Origin: Streptomyces exfoliatus
GTDB taxonomy: Bacteria > Actinomycetota > Actinomycetes > Streptomycetales > Streptomycetaceae
Length of the DNA: 64,000 bases
Direction: 5' to 3'
NCBI RefSeq assembly: GCF_000725545.1
Contig: NZ_JNZP01000018.1
Location: forward strand, 248,001 to 312,000
The notes under the pieces were generated by a model. That model saw only the letters and a program-made list of their open reading frames with translations. It had not been told where the DNA came from and searched no databases. A program made the position numbers and the translations under genes. Shown piece after piece: positions 33,080 through 41,496 of the stretch (positions are counted from its first letter, which is position 1; every line of letters starts with the position of its first letter).

Positions 33080-34096
33080 TCACCTCGGCTGATCGAGCGG
33101 TTGCATGAGCATGTCGGCGATGCGTTCCCTGGTGACCCGTTCGGCGCGGGAGGCGTGCTGGGTCAGGTAGAGCGCGTTCAGGAGCTGGTCGGTGGCGATC
33201 ACCTCGCCCGGTTCGCGGTTGAGGAAGCGCTGGACGAGACCCTGCTCCCCTTCGCCCGCGGCGGCCTCGGTCCCGAGGTGGGCCTCGATCATGGCGCGGA
33301 GCTGCTCCTCACCGGGCGGTTCGAGCTCGAGCCGGATGCAGCGGCGCAACAGGGCGGCGGGGAAGTCCCGTTCGCCGTTGGAGGTGAGCACGATGAAGGG
33401 GAAGGTGGTGCAGCGGACCCGGCCGCCGAACACCCGCACCTTGCGGCCGTCGTCGCTGAGCACCTCCACGACGGGCTCCCGGTCCGCGAGCCGCTCCAGC
33501 TCGGGAATGGCGAACTCGCCCTCCTCCAGGGCGTTCAGGAGGTCGTTCGGCAGGTCGAGGTCGCTCTTGTCCAGCTCGTCGATGAGCAGCACCCGCGGCT
33601 GCTCGGAGGGAAGCAGCGCGGTGCCGAGCGGTCCGAGCCGGATGTACGAGCCGATGCCGGCCGGAGCCGCGGCGGCGGAGCCGGGAGATCCGGCCTGGGC
33701 GCGCTCCAGCTGCACGTCCTGGAGGCGGCCGATGGCGTCGTACCGGTAGAGACCGTCCTGGAGGGTGGTGCGGCTGACGATCGGCCAGCGCAGCACCCGG
33801 CCGAGGCCCAGCTCGTGGGCGACGGCGTGCGCGAGGGTGGACTTGCCGGTGCCGGGGTTGCCGGTGACCAGCAGCGGACGCCGGAGGTAGAGGGCGGCGT
33901 TGACGGCGTCGGTCTCGGCGGGCCGGGGGTGGTGGTTCTGGACGAGTCTGCGCTTGACGCCGAGCCGCCGGTCGGAACCGGCGAGCGTGTCGTCGGCGCT
34001 GCCCGTCGAGAAGTCGCGCCAGGGCGGCGGGGCGGGCAGCCGCTGTATCTCGTCGTGCGGAAGACCGGCACCACGGTAGATCCGCCAATCGTTCAC
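33080..34096 (-). CDS. MoxR-family AAA+ ATPase
   Basis: 338 residues from GTG 34096, with GGAGGAG 6-7 bp upstream. Walker A is LLVTGNPGTGKSTLA, Walker B is RVLLIDELDKSDLDLPNDLL, and sensor 1 with the arginine finger region is FIVLTSNGERDFPAALLRRC. MoxR ATPases remodel or assemble partner complexes together with vWA-domain proteins. The N-terminal 60 residues (MNDWRIYRGAGLPHDEIQRL) are characteristic of the subgroup found beside trypsin/VMAP proteins. The stop codon lies 7 bp before the SAV_2336-type gene, and the trypsin-like gene is 121 bp upstream. Confidence 0.9.
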   Translation of the reverse strand: MNDWRIYRGAGLPHDEIQRLPAPPPWRDFSTGSADDTLAGSDRRLGVKRRLVQNHHPRPAETDAVNAALYLRRPLLVTGNPGTGKSTLAHAVAHELGLGRVLRWPIVSRTTLQDGLYRYDAIGRLQDVQLERAQAGSPGSAAAAPAGIGSYIRLGPLGTALLPSEQPRVLLIDELDKSDLDLPNDLLNALEEGEFAIPELERLADREPVVEVLSDDGRKVRVFGGRVRCTTFPFIVLTSNGERDFPAALLRRCIRLELEPPGEEQLRAMIEAHLGTEAAAGEGEQGLVQRFLNREPGEVIATDQLLNALYLTQHASRAERVTRERIADMLMQPLDQPR

Positions 34097-34217
34097 GATG
34101 GACTCCTCCTGGCTGTGGTGTCGATGCCGGGTCCGTCGAAGGTACCGCCCGGGGGCGGGGCCTGCCGATGCCGTAACCGGCCGGATCGAGAGCCGGTCGC
34201 CCCGGTGGCCGCTCGGG

Positions 34218-36266
34218 TCACTGCTCCCCCTCCCCGAGCAGCGGCGGCGGCTCCAGGGGCCCGCCGTACGGCGGGCGGTCGGGCGGGTCGAACAGGACCG
34301 CGATGCTCCGGGCCCAGGCGTACCGGGCGCGGGCCTCGGGCCCGGCCGCCGGGTCGGCCGCGCGCGTGCGCAGGGAGCGGACGGGCCCGGGCACCCCCCA
34401 TGCGGCGGATCCGGTGGCGAGCAGCAGATCGGCCTGCTCGTGGAACTCCGCGCAGTCGGTGTGGTCGTGGGCGCCGGTCCGCCAGAGGGCGAGCGGGTGG
34501 CCGGCGGCGAGGGCCGCGTTCATCGCCATCAGCCCGTCGCCGCTGCCCACGTGACCGCAGTAGACCGGGACGGCCGCGCCGTTGGCCTCCCGGAGCCGGT
34601 CGTACGTCTCCGCCCAGGTCTCCCTGCGTACGCGCGCGGTGTGGGCGTCCGGGCCGGCGCCGGGCACCTCGCCGCGCAGCGGGACGGCACGGAGCGGTCC
34701 GCGCTCCTCCGCCTCCCAGCGCTCCCGCCATTCGGGCGCCGGTTCCCTGCCGTGGCGGTGGGCGTCGCGGATGACCACGATCCTGCGCTGGCCGAGGGTG
34801 GTCGCCCAGGCGTCGTCGGGGCCCTGCGGGGGGTCGATCCGCCAGGTGTCCAGGGGCTCGTCGAAGAGCTCGCGCGGCAGCACCGCCTGCACGGCGGCCA
34901 GGTGGGGTCCGCTGTCGCCGCGCCGCAGGGCGTCCGCGAGCGGTTCGCGGAGGGCCTCGCCGAGGCGGGCCCGCTCGACGCCCCGGTCGTCGAAGTGGAG
35001 CGGGCTGACGGTGTGGCCGTCGAGGAGGAGCTTGACCCGCCACGGGTACCGGCGGTCGTAGAGGGGGAGGCCGATCTCCAGGAGGACGTCGGCACGCGCG
35101 CGGGGTTCGCGTACGGAGAGGGGCGCGGGCCTGCCGGGGGTGACGAGCCGGTCGATCTCGCGCCGGAGGTGCCGGTCGGCGTCTCCCGACTGGTTGACGA
35201 TCCAACCGGTGAGGGCGGCGGTGTCGGCCCGCTCGCCGTACCGCCCGCCGACGTGCCGGACGACATGGGCCGCGTACAGGAGCACCGCGTCCAGGTCGAG
35301 GTCGCGGACGCCGTCCCTGCCGGGCGCCCGCAGGCCGCGAAGGAGCCCGGCTCCCTCGCTCCAGGTGCGCGGGTCGTCCTCCAGGGCGTCCGGCAGGTCG
35401 TCGTCCCTGATCCAGGCCTTGACCTGGTCGATCAGATCCAGGATCTCGCCGGGCGCGGTGGCCGCGGGCAGCTCGGCGAAGTGCCCGTACAGCCGGGTGC
35501 GCAGGCCGGGGCTCACGCCGCCCTGGGTGCCCGTCAGCTTCCCCTGTACGCGGGTCCAGTCGGGCCGGTCGTCGAGGGACCGGTAGCTGGCCAGGTGGTA
35601 GCGGTCGTGGGCGCGCAACGCCTCGCCCATGGCCTCGCCGCCGGGAAGGTCGTGCAGCCGGCGCAGGGCGGTGACGGGGACGACCGCGCCGCCGTCGCGC
35701 CCACGGCCTTTGTTGAGGCCGATGACGGCGCCCTGCCGGTGGTCGACGACGGGCCCGCCGGAGCAGCCTTCGACGGGCATCACCCAGTCGGTGATGAGGG
35801 CCTTGCCGTCGCTGCCGATCAGGGTGCCGTGGACGTGCCGGATGCCGAGCTCGCCCGTCTCCCGGGACCAGCCGTGCAGTCCGACGGCGGTCGGCGGGAC
35901 GGGCGGGCGCTCGCTGAGGCGCACGCAGGACGCCTGGTGCGCGCCGGGCACCCGCACGAGCGCGAGGTCGGGGAAGGCCCACCGGTCCGGCGGGTCGTCG
36001 GGCCTCTCGGGGCGCGGCATGGCGAGCACGACGGTGCCGGTGGTCTCCCGGGTGGTCTTGCCGTCCTCCCAGGTGACGCCGACGGCCGGCTCGCTCCTCC
36101 ACACCGCGCTTCCCCCCTCGGCCACGACATGGGCGCAGGTCAGCACCCAGCCGGGGGCGATGAAGAAGCCGGTGCCCCAGTACCGGTCGCCGTGCGGGTC
36201 ATACCCGCAGCCGGGAGCCGCGATGCGTACGAGTGCGGGGCGCACGAGAGCGTCGAAGGCGCTCAT
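34218..36266 (-). CDS. trypsin-like serine protease with VMAP-type C-terminal region
   Basis: 682 residues from ATG 36266, which overlaps the stop of the small upstream gene (ATGA). Residues 1-190 form a trypsin-like domain with an intact triad: His46 in GWVLTCAHVV, Asp100 in FPDLALVRV and Ser169 in VEGCSGGPVV. No signal peptide is present, so it acts inside the cell. A helical middle region precedes a C-terminal domain (RRIVVIRDAHRHG, GHPLALWRTGAHDHTDCAEF) like the vWA-MoxR-associated VMAP-C domain. These proteins are the central effector/adaptor of ternary NTPase conflict systems described in bacteria. Confidence 0.82.
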   Translation of the reverse strand: MSAFDALVRPALVRIAAPGCGYDPHGDRYWGTGFFIAPGWVLTCAHVVAEGGSAVWRSEPAVGVTWEDGKTTRETTGTVVLAMPRPERPDDPPDRWAFPDLALVRVPGAHQASCVRLSERPPVPPTAVGLHGWSRETGELGIRHVHGTLIGSDGKALITDWVMPVEGCSGGPVVDHRQGAVIGLNKGRGRDGGAVVPVTALRRLHDLPGGEAMGEALRAHDRYHLASYRSLDDRPDWTRVQGKLTGTQGGVSPGLRTRLYGHFAELPAATAPGEILDLIDQVKAWIRDDDLPDALEDDPRTWSEGAGLLRGLRAPGRDGVRDLDLDAVLLYAAHVVRHVGGRYGERADTAALTGWIVNQSGDADRHLRREIDRLVTPGRPAPLSVREPRARADVLLEIGLPLYDRRYPWRVKLLLDGHTVSPLHFDDRGVERARLGEALREPLADALRRGDSGPHLAAVQAVLPRELFDEPLDTWRIDPPQGPDDAWATTLGQRRIVVIRDAHRHGREPAPEWRERWEAEERGPLRAVPLRGEVPGAGPDAHTARVRRETWAETYDRLREANGAAVPVYCGHVGSGDGLMAMNAALAAGHPLALWRTGAHDHTDCAEFHEQADLLLATGSAAWGVPGPVRSLRTRAADPAAGPEARARYAWARSIAVLFDPPDRPPYGGPLEPPPLLGEGEQ

Positions 36267-36757
36267 GCGGGCTCGTCGGCCGCCGGGTGTGTCCGAGGGG
36301 CTCTGTCGGGCGCGTCCTGGCCGTGGGCGGGGGCCGGGATCGGGCGGGCGGGGCCGGTCGCGGGCGCCGCGCCGCACGCCGCCTCCGCCGCGGGCGCCGG
36401 GGCCGGTTCGGGGTCCGTCGCGGGGGACCTGCCGGGTTCGGTCCAGGTGAGGGAGACGCTCACGGAGGCCTTGCCCGAGCCGTCCGCGAGGACCCCGATG
36501 ACCTTGCCGGACTGCGCCGACAGCTCGATGCCGAAGCTGACGGCGACCTCCACGGGACCCTGCGGGTCGAGTCCGGCGCGCAGCGAGCCGACCACCCCGC
36601 GGACCACGTCCGTGAGCCCGCCGGTCATCGAGACGACCCGGTCCCTGACACCGGTGTCCTGGAACCCGCCGCCCCTGCCCAGTTCCTGCACGTCACTGAC
36701 CCGTGCCCACACCGGCGTACCGTCGTCCAGCCGAATTCGAGCGATCCCGTGAGTCAC
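36263..36757 (-). CDS. CU044_2847/trypsin-co-occurring domain protein
   Basis: 164 residues from GTG 36757, with GGGGAG upstream. The N-terminal 100 residues (ARIRLDDGTPVWARVSDVQE through VEVAVSFGIELSAQSGKVIG and KASVSVSLTW) form a compact beta-rich domain of the type that accompanies trypsin-like proteins in these loci. The remaining 60 residues are Pro/Ala-rich and disordered. It is translationally coupled to the protease gene, so it is probably the protease's regulator, substrate or inhibitor; no direct evidence separates these. It is the first gene of the locus. Confidence 0.75.
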   Translation of the reverse strand: MTHGIARIRLDDGTPVWARVSDVQELGRGGGFQDTGVRDRVVSMTGGLTDVVRGVVGSLRAGLDPQGPVEVAVSFGIELSAQSGKVIGVLADGSGKASVSVSLTWTEPGRSPATDPEPAPAPAAEAACGAAPATGPARPIPAPAHGQDAPDRAPRTHPAADEPA

Positions 36758-36851
36758 AGCGCCCCCGCTCCCCGAAACGATGATGAGGAAGGCTAGTCGG
36801 TGGGACTGACGGGCGACAGGGGACGGGAGAGGTACGGCCTATCCTGATCGC

Positions 36852-37037
36852 ATGTACTTCACCGACCGTGGCATCGAGGAACTGGAGAAGCGGCGAGGCG
36901 AGGAGGAGGTCACCTTCGAGTGGCTCGCCGAGCAGCTGCGGACGTTCGTCGACCTCAACCCCGACTTCGAGGTGCCCGTCGAGCGCCTCGCGACCTGGCT
37001 GGCCCGTCTGGACGACGACGAGGACGACGAGGAGTAG
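36852..37037 (+). CDS. DUF6104 small acidic protein
   Basis: This 61-residue protein begins MYFTDRGIEELEKRRGEEEV and ends in an uninterrupted Asp/Glu tail. It matches a short protein conserved across Streptomyces and annotated only as DUF6104. The middle (FEWLAEQLRTFVDLNPDFEV) looks helical; the function is unknown. A -10-like TATCCT (36840-36845) ends 6 nt before the ATG with no Shine-Dalgarno, a clear leaderless arrangement. Confidence 0.85.
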   Translation: MYFTDRGIEELEKRRGEEEVTFEWLAEQLRTFVDLNPDFEVPVERLATWLARLDDDEDDEE

Positions 37038-37039
37038 GG

Positions 37040-37120
37040 GCACGCGCGCGCGGATGACCACCTGCGTCGCACGCGCGCGTAGCGGGGTCTTCGAGGGGTC
37101 TGCCGTCGCACGCGCGCGTG
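37040..37120. repeat. three copies of a GCACGCGCGCG-containing word
   Basis: Downstream of the DUF6104 gene, GCACGCGCGCG occurs at about 37040, 37069 and 37107; the last two share the extended form GTCGCACGCGCGCGT. Spacings are about 29 and 38 bp. No hairpin explains them and no gene covers them. Confidence 0.55.
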
Positions 37121-37142
37121 GAGAATCCTGCCGCGCCCCGGG

Positions 37143-37958
37143 TCATCCCTCCCGCAGCCGGTCGTAGGCGAGTCCGAGCGCGCCGTGCGCGACGAGCAGG
37201 GCCCCGGCCGCCGCCCAGCCGCCGCTGCGCCGGCCGACGCCCCAGAGCAGGAGCGGCACCCCCGCCGCGAGCTGCGCCGCACCCAGGACGCGCGCCCTGG
37301 GGCCGCGCAGGTACGGCCCGAGGGGACTGCCTTCCACCGCGTCGAGTTCCGCGCGCACCGCGTCCCTCCAGCCGGACCATTCGAGCTGTTCCGCGCCCTG
37401 GGCCAGGGCGACGGAGCGGAGCCGGTCGGGGTTCTCGCCGGGCAGGAGCCCGGTCGGCAGGGCGAGGCCGGTGCGGGTGAGGACGGCGACGACGCCGACG
37501 AGCCGGCTGTGGGCGTCGGCCTCCGGGTCGGGCACGGTGAGCGGTTCCAGGGCCTGCACGTCCAGGACCGGGTCGAGGGCGAGCCGCGCGGCGAAGGTGC
37601 GCATGGCCTCGTCCTCGCCGACGGGCGTGCCGTCCGCGAGCCAGGTGTAGCCGACCGTACGGCGGAAGCCGGCGGCGAGCGTGAGTCCTGCCCTGTCGCG
37701 GTCCCACCAGAGCGCGACGACGGGCCAGGTGGCGGCGGAGACGGCGAGGGCCGTGGCCCAGCCGGTGACGACCTGTTCGACGGGTTCCCCGCCGTGGAGC
37801 CACGGTTTCCCCTCCGGGACGAGCACGCTCCAGTCGTCGCCCGCCGGGGCGAGGAGCAGCTGTTCCCTGAGCAGCTGAGCGGGCGGCCGGACCGCCGAGG
37901 GGTCGGCACGGCAGAGCAGCAGTGCGCCGACGGGGCGCGGTCCGGATGTCGCGTTCAT
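37143..37958 (-). CDS. hypothetical protein with two C-terminal membrane helices
   Basis: 271 residues. The first 215 are soluble with no recognised motif (for example LRFVxx-type sequences are absent), including WPVVALWWDRDRAGLTLAAG and GTPVGEDEAMRTFAARL. Residues 225-262 form two hydrophobic helices, AQLAAGVPLLLWGVG and GGWAAAGALLVAHGALGLAY. I do not recognise the family. A -10-like TAGCGT (37971-37966 on the minus strand) ends 7 nt before the ATG, suggesting a leaderless transcript. Confidence 0.7.
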   Translation of the reverse strand: MNATSGPRPVGALLLCRADPSAVRPPAQLLREQLLLAPAGDDWSVLVPEGKPWLHGGEPVEQVVTGWATALAVSAATWPVVALWWDRDRAGLTLAAGFRRTVGYTWLADGTPVGEDEAMRTFAARLALDPVLDVQALEPLTVPDPEADAHSRLVGVVAVLTRTGLALPTGLLPGENPDRLRSVALAQGAEQLEWSGWRDAVRAELDAVEGSPLGPYLRGPRARVLGAAQLAAGVPLLLWGVGRRSGGWAAAGALLVAHGALGLAYDRLREG

Positions 37959-38042
37959 GGGCCCTACGCTAGGGCAGTTTGTCCGTGTACGACGGGGATG
38001 GTCATCCCTGTCAGGGAAGAGTCAGGGTTGACTTCCTTTCAC

Positions 38043-38078
38043 CGCGATATAGCGTGTCTCTCGAAAGACGCGATATGT
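38043..38078 (+). promoter_or_regulatory. probable PadR operator with repeated CGCGATAT
   Basis: CGCGATAT occurs twice (38043-38050 and 38069-38076). Between the copies, GTCT and AGAC make an inverted pair around CTCGAA. The AT-rich words stand out in this GC-rich sequence. The site lies about 30 bp before the DUF4097 gene, whose operon encodes a PadR regulator, so autoregulation is likely. Confidence 0.55.
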
Positions 38079-38105
38079 TGCGTTGCCGAACGGGAGGTCA
38101 GCACC

Positions 38106-38981
38106 ATGACAGAGTGGTCCGTCACCGAGCCGACGAAGCTGGCACCGGCCGACCCCGTGACCCGTCTGCAGGTCCGCATCGTCAACGGCACGGTGAACGT
38201 GGTGGGGACGGAGGAGAGTTCCGCCCGCGTGGAGATCTCGGAGATCGAGGGCCCACCGCTCATCGTGTCGCAGGACGGCTCCACCCTGACGGTGAGCTAC
38301 GAGGACCTGCAGTGGAAGAGCATCCTCAAGTGGCTCGACCGCAAGGAGTACCGGCGCCGGGCCGTCGTCTCCGTCGCCGTTCCCGCGGGCGTCGACGTCG
38401 AGGTGGGGGTGGTCGGCGCCGAGGCCGTCGTCACCGGCATCAGAGGGCGTACGGAGGTGCGGGGCGTCACCGGCGACACCACCCTCCTCGGCCTCTCGGG
38501 ACCGGTCCGCGCCGAGAGCGTCTCGGGCAATCTGGAGGCCCAGTCGGTCACCGGCGCCCTCCGGATCAACACCGTGACCGGCGACGTGACGGTCATCGAG
38601 GGCGCGGGCGCCTCCGTGAAGGCGGAGACGGTCAGCGGTGACATGGTCATCGACCTCGACCCGGCCGACCTGGACGGGCCGCCCGCCGACATCCGGCTCG
38701 CCAGCGTCTCCGGCGAGGTCGCCATCCGGCTCCCGCACCCGGCGGACGCGCGGGTCGAGGCGAGCACCACGAGCGGTTCCGTGGCGAACGCCTTCGAGGA
38801 CCTGCGCGTGGACGGTCAGTGGGGCACCAAGTCCGTCACGGGCACCCTCGGTGCGGGCCGGGGCACTCTCAAGGCGACCACCGTCTCCGGCTCCATCGCC
38901 CTGCTGCGGCGCCCCGAGGCCGACGGGGACACCGGCTCCACCTCCTCCCCCACCACCTCCGCGACCGGAAAGGTGCTCTGA
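38106..38981 (+). CDS. DUF4097 beta-repeat protein
   Basis: 291 residues from ATG 38106, with GGGAGG upstream. After VTRLQVRIVNGTVNVVGTEE the chain is a run of short beta repeats of the V-x-G-x-V type (RGVTGDTTLLGLSGPVRAE, ESVSGNLEAQSVTGALRINT, ETVSGDMVIDL), the right-handed beta-helix expected of DUF4097/adhesin-like proteins. There is no signal peptide or membrane helix. The function is unknown. The PadR gene starts 1 bp after its stop codon, so the two form an operon. Confidence 0.88.
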   Translation: MTEWSVTEPTKLAPADPVTRLQVRIVNGTVNVVGTEESSARVEISEIEGPPLIVSQDGSTLTVSYEDLQWKSILKWLDRKEYRRRAVVSVAVPAGVDVEVGVVGAEAVVTGIRGRTEVRGVTGDTTLLGLSGPVRAESVSGNLEAQSVTGALRINTVTGDVTVIEGAGASVKAETVSGDMVIDLDPADLDGPPADIRLASVSGEVAIRLPHPADARVEASTTSGSVANAFEDLRVDGQWGTKSVTGTLGAGRGTLKATTVSGSIALLRRPEADGDTGSTSSPTTSATGKVL

Positions 38982-38982
38982 C

Positions 38983-39882
38983 ATGCCGCCCGTCTTCGCG
39001 CACGGCCGCCTCCGCCTCTACCTGCTCAAGCTGCTCGACGAGGCCCCGCGCCACGGCTACGAGGTGATCCGCCTCCTGGAGGAGCGCTTCCAGGGGCTCT
39101 ACGCCCCCTCGGCGGGCACGGTCTACCCGCGGCTCGCCAAACTGGAGGCCGAAGGCCTCGTCACCCATGCCAGCGAGGGCGGCCGGAAGGTCTACTCGAT
39201 CACCGACGCGGGACGTGCCGAGCTGGCCGGGCGCGGCGCCGAACTGGACGACCTGGAGCGGGAGATCCGCGAGTCGGTGTCGGAACTCGCTGCGGAGATG
39301 CGGGACGACGTGCGCGGCGCGGCCGGCCGGGTGCGCAGCGAGATGCGCGCGGCGGCGGGCCGGACCCGCACGGCGGAGCCCTCCTCGTTCGCCGACGCCA
39401 GGGAGGAGCTGCGCCGGGTCGGGCAGGAGTGGAAGGAGCAGGCCCGCCAGGCCCGCGCCGAGGCGAAGTCCGCCCGCCACCAAGCGAAGGAGTTCCAGCG
39501 GATCGCCCAGCAGGTGCAGGAGGAGGTCCAGGACCGCTTCTCGCGGGGCGACTGGCCGAAGGGGGTCTGGGAGGGCCTCTCGGACATCACGGCCCAGCTC
39601 GGCGGCCTGGTGGCGGGTACGACCCACCCGAAGGCGGCCGCCCAGGAGCCGTCGTTCATGACGGCCCCGGTCGACGAGGTGCCGGAGTGGGCGCGGGACA
39701 CGGAGGGCTCGGGCGACCCGGCCCGTGACCTCGACCGGCTCCTCGACCGTTTCCGCGACGAGATCCGCGACGCGGCCCGTGACCACGGCGTGAGCCAGGA
39801 CCAACTGGCCGAGGCCCGCGACCAGCTGTCGGCGGCGGCGATCCGGATCACGGGCATGCTGCGGTCCCGCCCCACGCCGTAG
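38983..39882 (+). CDS. PadR family transcriptional regulator with long coiled-coil C-terminus
   Basis: 299 residues. The N-terminal PadR winged helix is FAHGRLRLYLLKLLDEAPRH, GYEVIRLLEERF and YAPSAGTVYPRLAKLEAEGL with the wing VYSITDAGRAEL. The remaining 200 residues are charged and helical (EWKEQARQARAEAKSARHQA and similar), far longer than usual PadR dimerisation arms, ending in a C-terminal helix with DLDRLLDRFRDEIRDAARDH. It probably represses its own operon through the CGCGATAT site upstream of DUF4097. Confidence 0.92.
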   Translation: MPPVFAHGRLRLYLLKLLDEAPRHGYEVIRLLEERFQGLYAPSAGTVYPRLAKLEAEGLVTHASEGGRKVYSITDAGRAELAGRGAELDDLEREIRESVSELAAEMRDDVRGAAGRVRSEMRAAAGRTRTAEPSSFADAREELRRVGQEWKEQARQARAEAKSARHQAKEFQRIAQQVQEEVQDRFSRGDWPKGVWEGLSDITAQLGGLVAGTTHPKAAAQEPSFMTAPVDEVPEWARDTEGSGDPARDLDRLLDRFRDEIRDAARDHGVSQDQLAEARDQLSAAAIRITGMLRSRPTP

Positions 39883-39943
39883 CCGGACGGGGCGGGAGCC
39901 AGGGCCGGGGCCGGGCCGGGATCGGGCCCGGCGGCCCCGCCCG

Positions 39944-40029
39944 GTCCGGCCGACAGCGAGCCTCAGCCCCGGTCGGCGTCACCGCCCCGTCCGGCCGACA
40001 GCGGGCCTCAGCCCCGGTCGGCGGTCACC
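39944..40029. repeat. direct duplication of the GH5 gene 3' end
   Basis: Two copies of about 40 bp (39944-39983 and 39989-40029, each starting GTCCGGCCGACAGCG) differ at two positions. The second copy contains the last codons and stop of the GH5 gene; the first is a non-coding duplicate just beyond it. CCGGACGGGGCGG at 39883-39895 and its reverse complement at 39982-39994 could also pair. Confidence 0.75.
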
Positions 40030-41375
40030 GTCACCCGGGTGCCCGGGGCCGCGAGGATCCAGGCCCTGCCCGGCGACGTGCGGAGCACCATCGCCCCTCC
40101 GCCGGCCGTCACCCGCCAGGTGCCGGGCGGCAGGGAGAGTTCGGTGACCCGGGGGCCGCGCCGGGCGGAGTCGTACGAGAGGCGGTAGACGCCTGCCGCG
40201 CCGTCGTAGGCGGCGGAGCGGACCGTGCCCGCGACCGCCTCCGCGTACGGCTCGGCGGTGAGCTCCTTGTTCGTACGGAAGGTCCCGGCGCCGTCCACCG
40301 CGCAGTAGCCGCCGCCGTAGCACCAGACGTAGCCGGCCCAGCCGGAGCCGTAGCGGCCCAGGGAGGCCATCGCCTCTCGGTAGAAGCGGTTCATGTTCGG
40401 AAGGGAGTTGTTGAGCGGACCCCATTCGCCCACCACGACGGGCACCTTGTACTCCTCGGGGTACCGGGTGACGGCCCGCTCGTAGTTCTCGATCCAGCCG
40501 GCGGCCGGGTCGTAGTCGGCACCCGCCTCCATGGCGGTGTTGTAGAAGTGGGGGGCGTAGACGACCTTCGGGTCGTCGATCCGCCCGAGCCCGGTGGGCA
40601 CCCCCTCGCCGACGATCGGGGTCGGCTCGACGAAGACCCAGGTGGAGGGGTCGACCGAACGGACGGCGTCCGCGAGGCGGTTGTACATCGGGGTGAGGTG
40701 GTCCCGTTCGACGCGGCGGGCCGCCGTCGCCAGGTCCTCGCCCTCCCGTATCTCGCCCATCGGCTCGTTGATCAGGTCGTAGCCGAGGACGGCCGGGTGG
40801 TCCTCGAAGCGGTCCGCGAGCACCCGCCACATGCGGGCCTGGGCGCGCCGCAGGTCCTCGTCCTGGTAGAGGTGGGTGAAGGCACGCTGGACGGCGGGTT
40901 CGAAGTACTCGGAGAACCAGTCGTCCGGATGCGGGGTGAAGGGCAGCCCGTCGGTCCTGGTCGCCCACGCGGGCACGCCCCGGTGGCCGAACGCGGGGCC
41001 GAACACGTCCTGGTGGGCGTCGATGAGGACCTTGACGTCATGTTTCCTGGCCCAGTCCAGGATCCGTTCGATCTTCCGCAGGTAGTCCTGGCTGTACTCG
41101 CCCGGCCGGGGTTCCAGGTCGTCCCAGAAGACCAGGAGGCGGGCGAAGTTGAAGCCCTTGGCCCGCATGTCGCGGAAGTGCCGTTCGGTGATCGCGGAGA
41201 GGGCGGCGGCGCCACGGTTCGCCTTGTCCTCGACGTTCCAGCCGCGCAGGGTGAGGGTGCGGCCGTGTTCGTCGGTGAGTGCGGGGATGCCGGCCGGGAC
41301 CGGTTCCGCGTGGGCGGCGGTCGGGGCGAGCAGTGCGGCGACGACGGCACCGGCCGTCAGGATGGTGCGCAGCAA
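40008..41375 (-). CDS. secreted GH5 glycosidase (endoglycoceramidase/cellulase-like)
   Basis: 455 residues with a signal peptide (ILTAGAVVAALLAPTAAHA). The GH5 barrel begins LTLRGWNVEDKANRGAAA and includes FARLLVFWDDLEPRPGEY and VLIDAHQDVFG. The acid/base Glu is in VLGYDLINEP and the nucleophile Glu in VPVVVGEWGPLNN. A C-terminal beta domain (VYRLSYDSARRGPRVTELSL) follows. HQDVFG and the overall pattern are closest to endoglycosylceramidases of GH5; the substrate is uncertain. It converges with the PadR gene. Confidence 0.88.
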   Translation of the reverse strand: MLRTILTAGAVVAALLAPTAAHAEPVPAGIPALTDEHGRTLTLRGWNVEDKANRGAAALSAITERHFRDMRAKGFNFARLLVFWDDLEPRPGEYSQDYLRKIERILDWARKHDVKVLIDAHQDVFGPAFGHRGVPAWATRTDGLPFTPHPDDWFSEYFEPAVQRAFTHLYQDEDLRRAQARMWRVLADRFEDHPAVLGYDLINEPMGEIREGEDLATAARRVERDHLTPMYNRLADAVRSVDPSTWVFVEPTPIVGEGVPTGLGRIDDPKVVYAPHFYNTAMEAGADYDPAAGWIENYERAVTRYPEEYKVPVVVGEWGPLNNSLPNMNRFYREAMASLGRYGSGWAGYVWCYGGGYCAVDGAGTFRTNKELTAEPYAEAVAGTVRSAAYDGAAGVYRLSYDSARRGPRVTELSLPPGTWRVTAGGGAMVLRTSPGRAWILAAPGTRVTVTADRG

Positions 41376-41496
41376 GGGAGACCTCCGGCACGACGAGGTG
41401 AGGATTGTTCATGTTTCGCGTGCCGGAGATACCATCAGCAGTCCTGACGAGTCATCAAGAGGTCGTCAGGAGGTATTCACGAAGTCGCCCGGGGAT

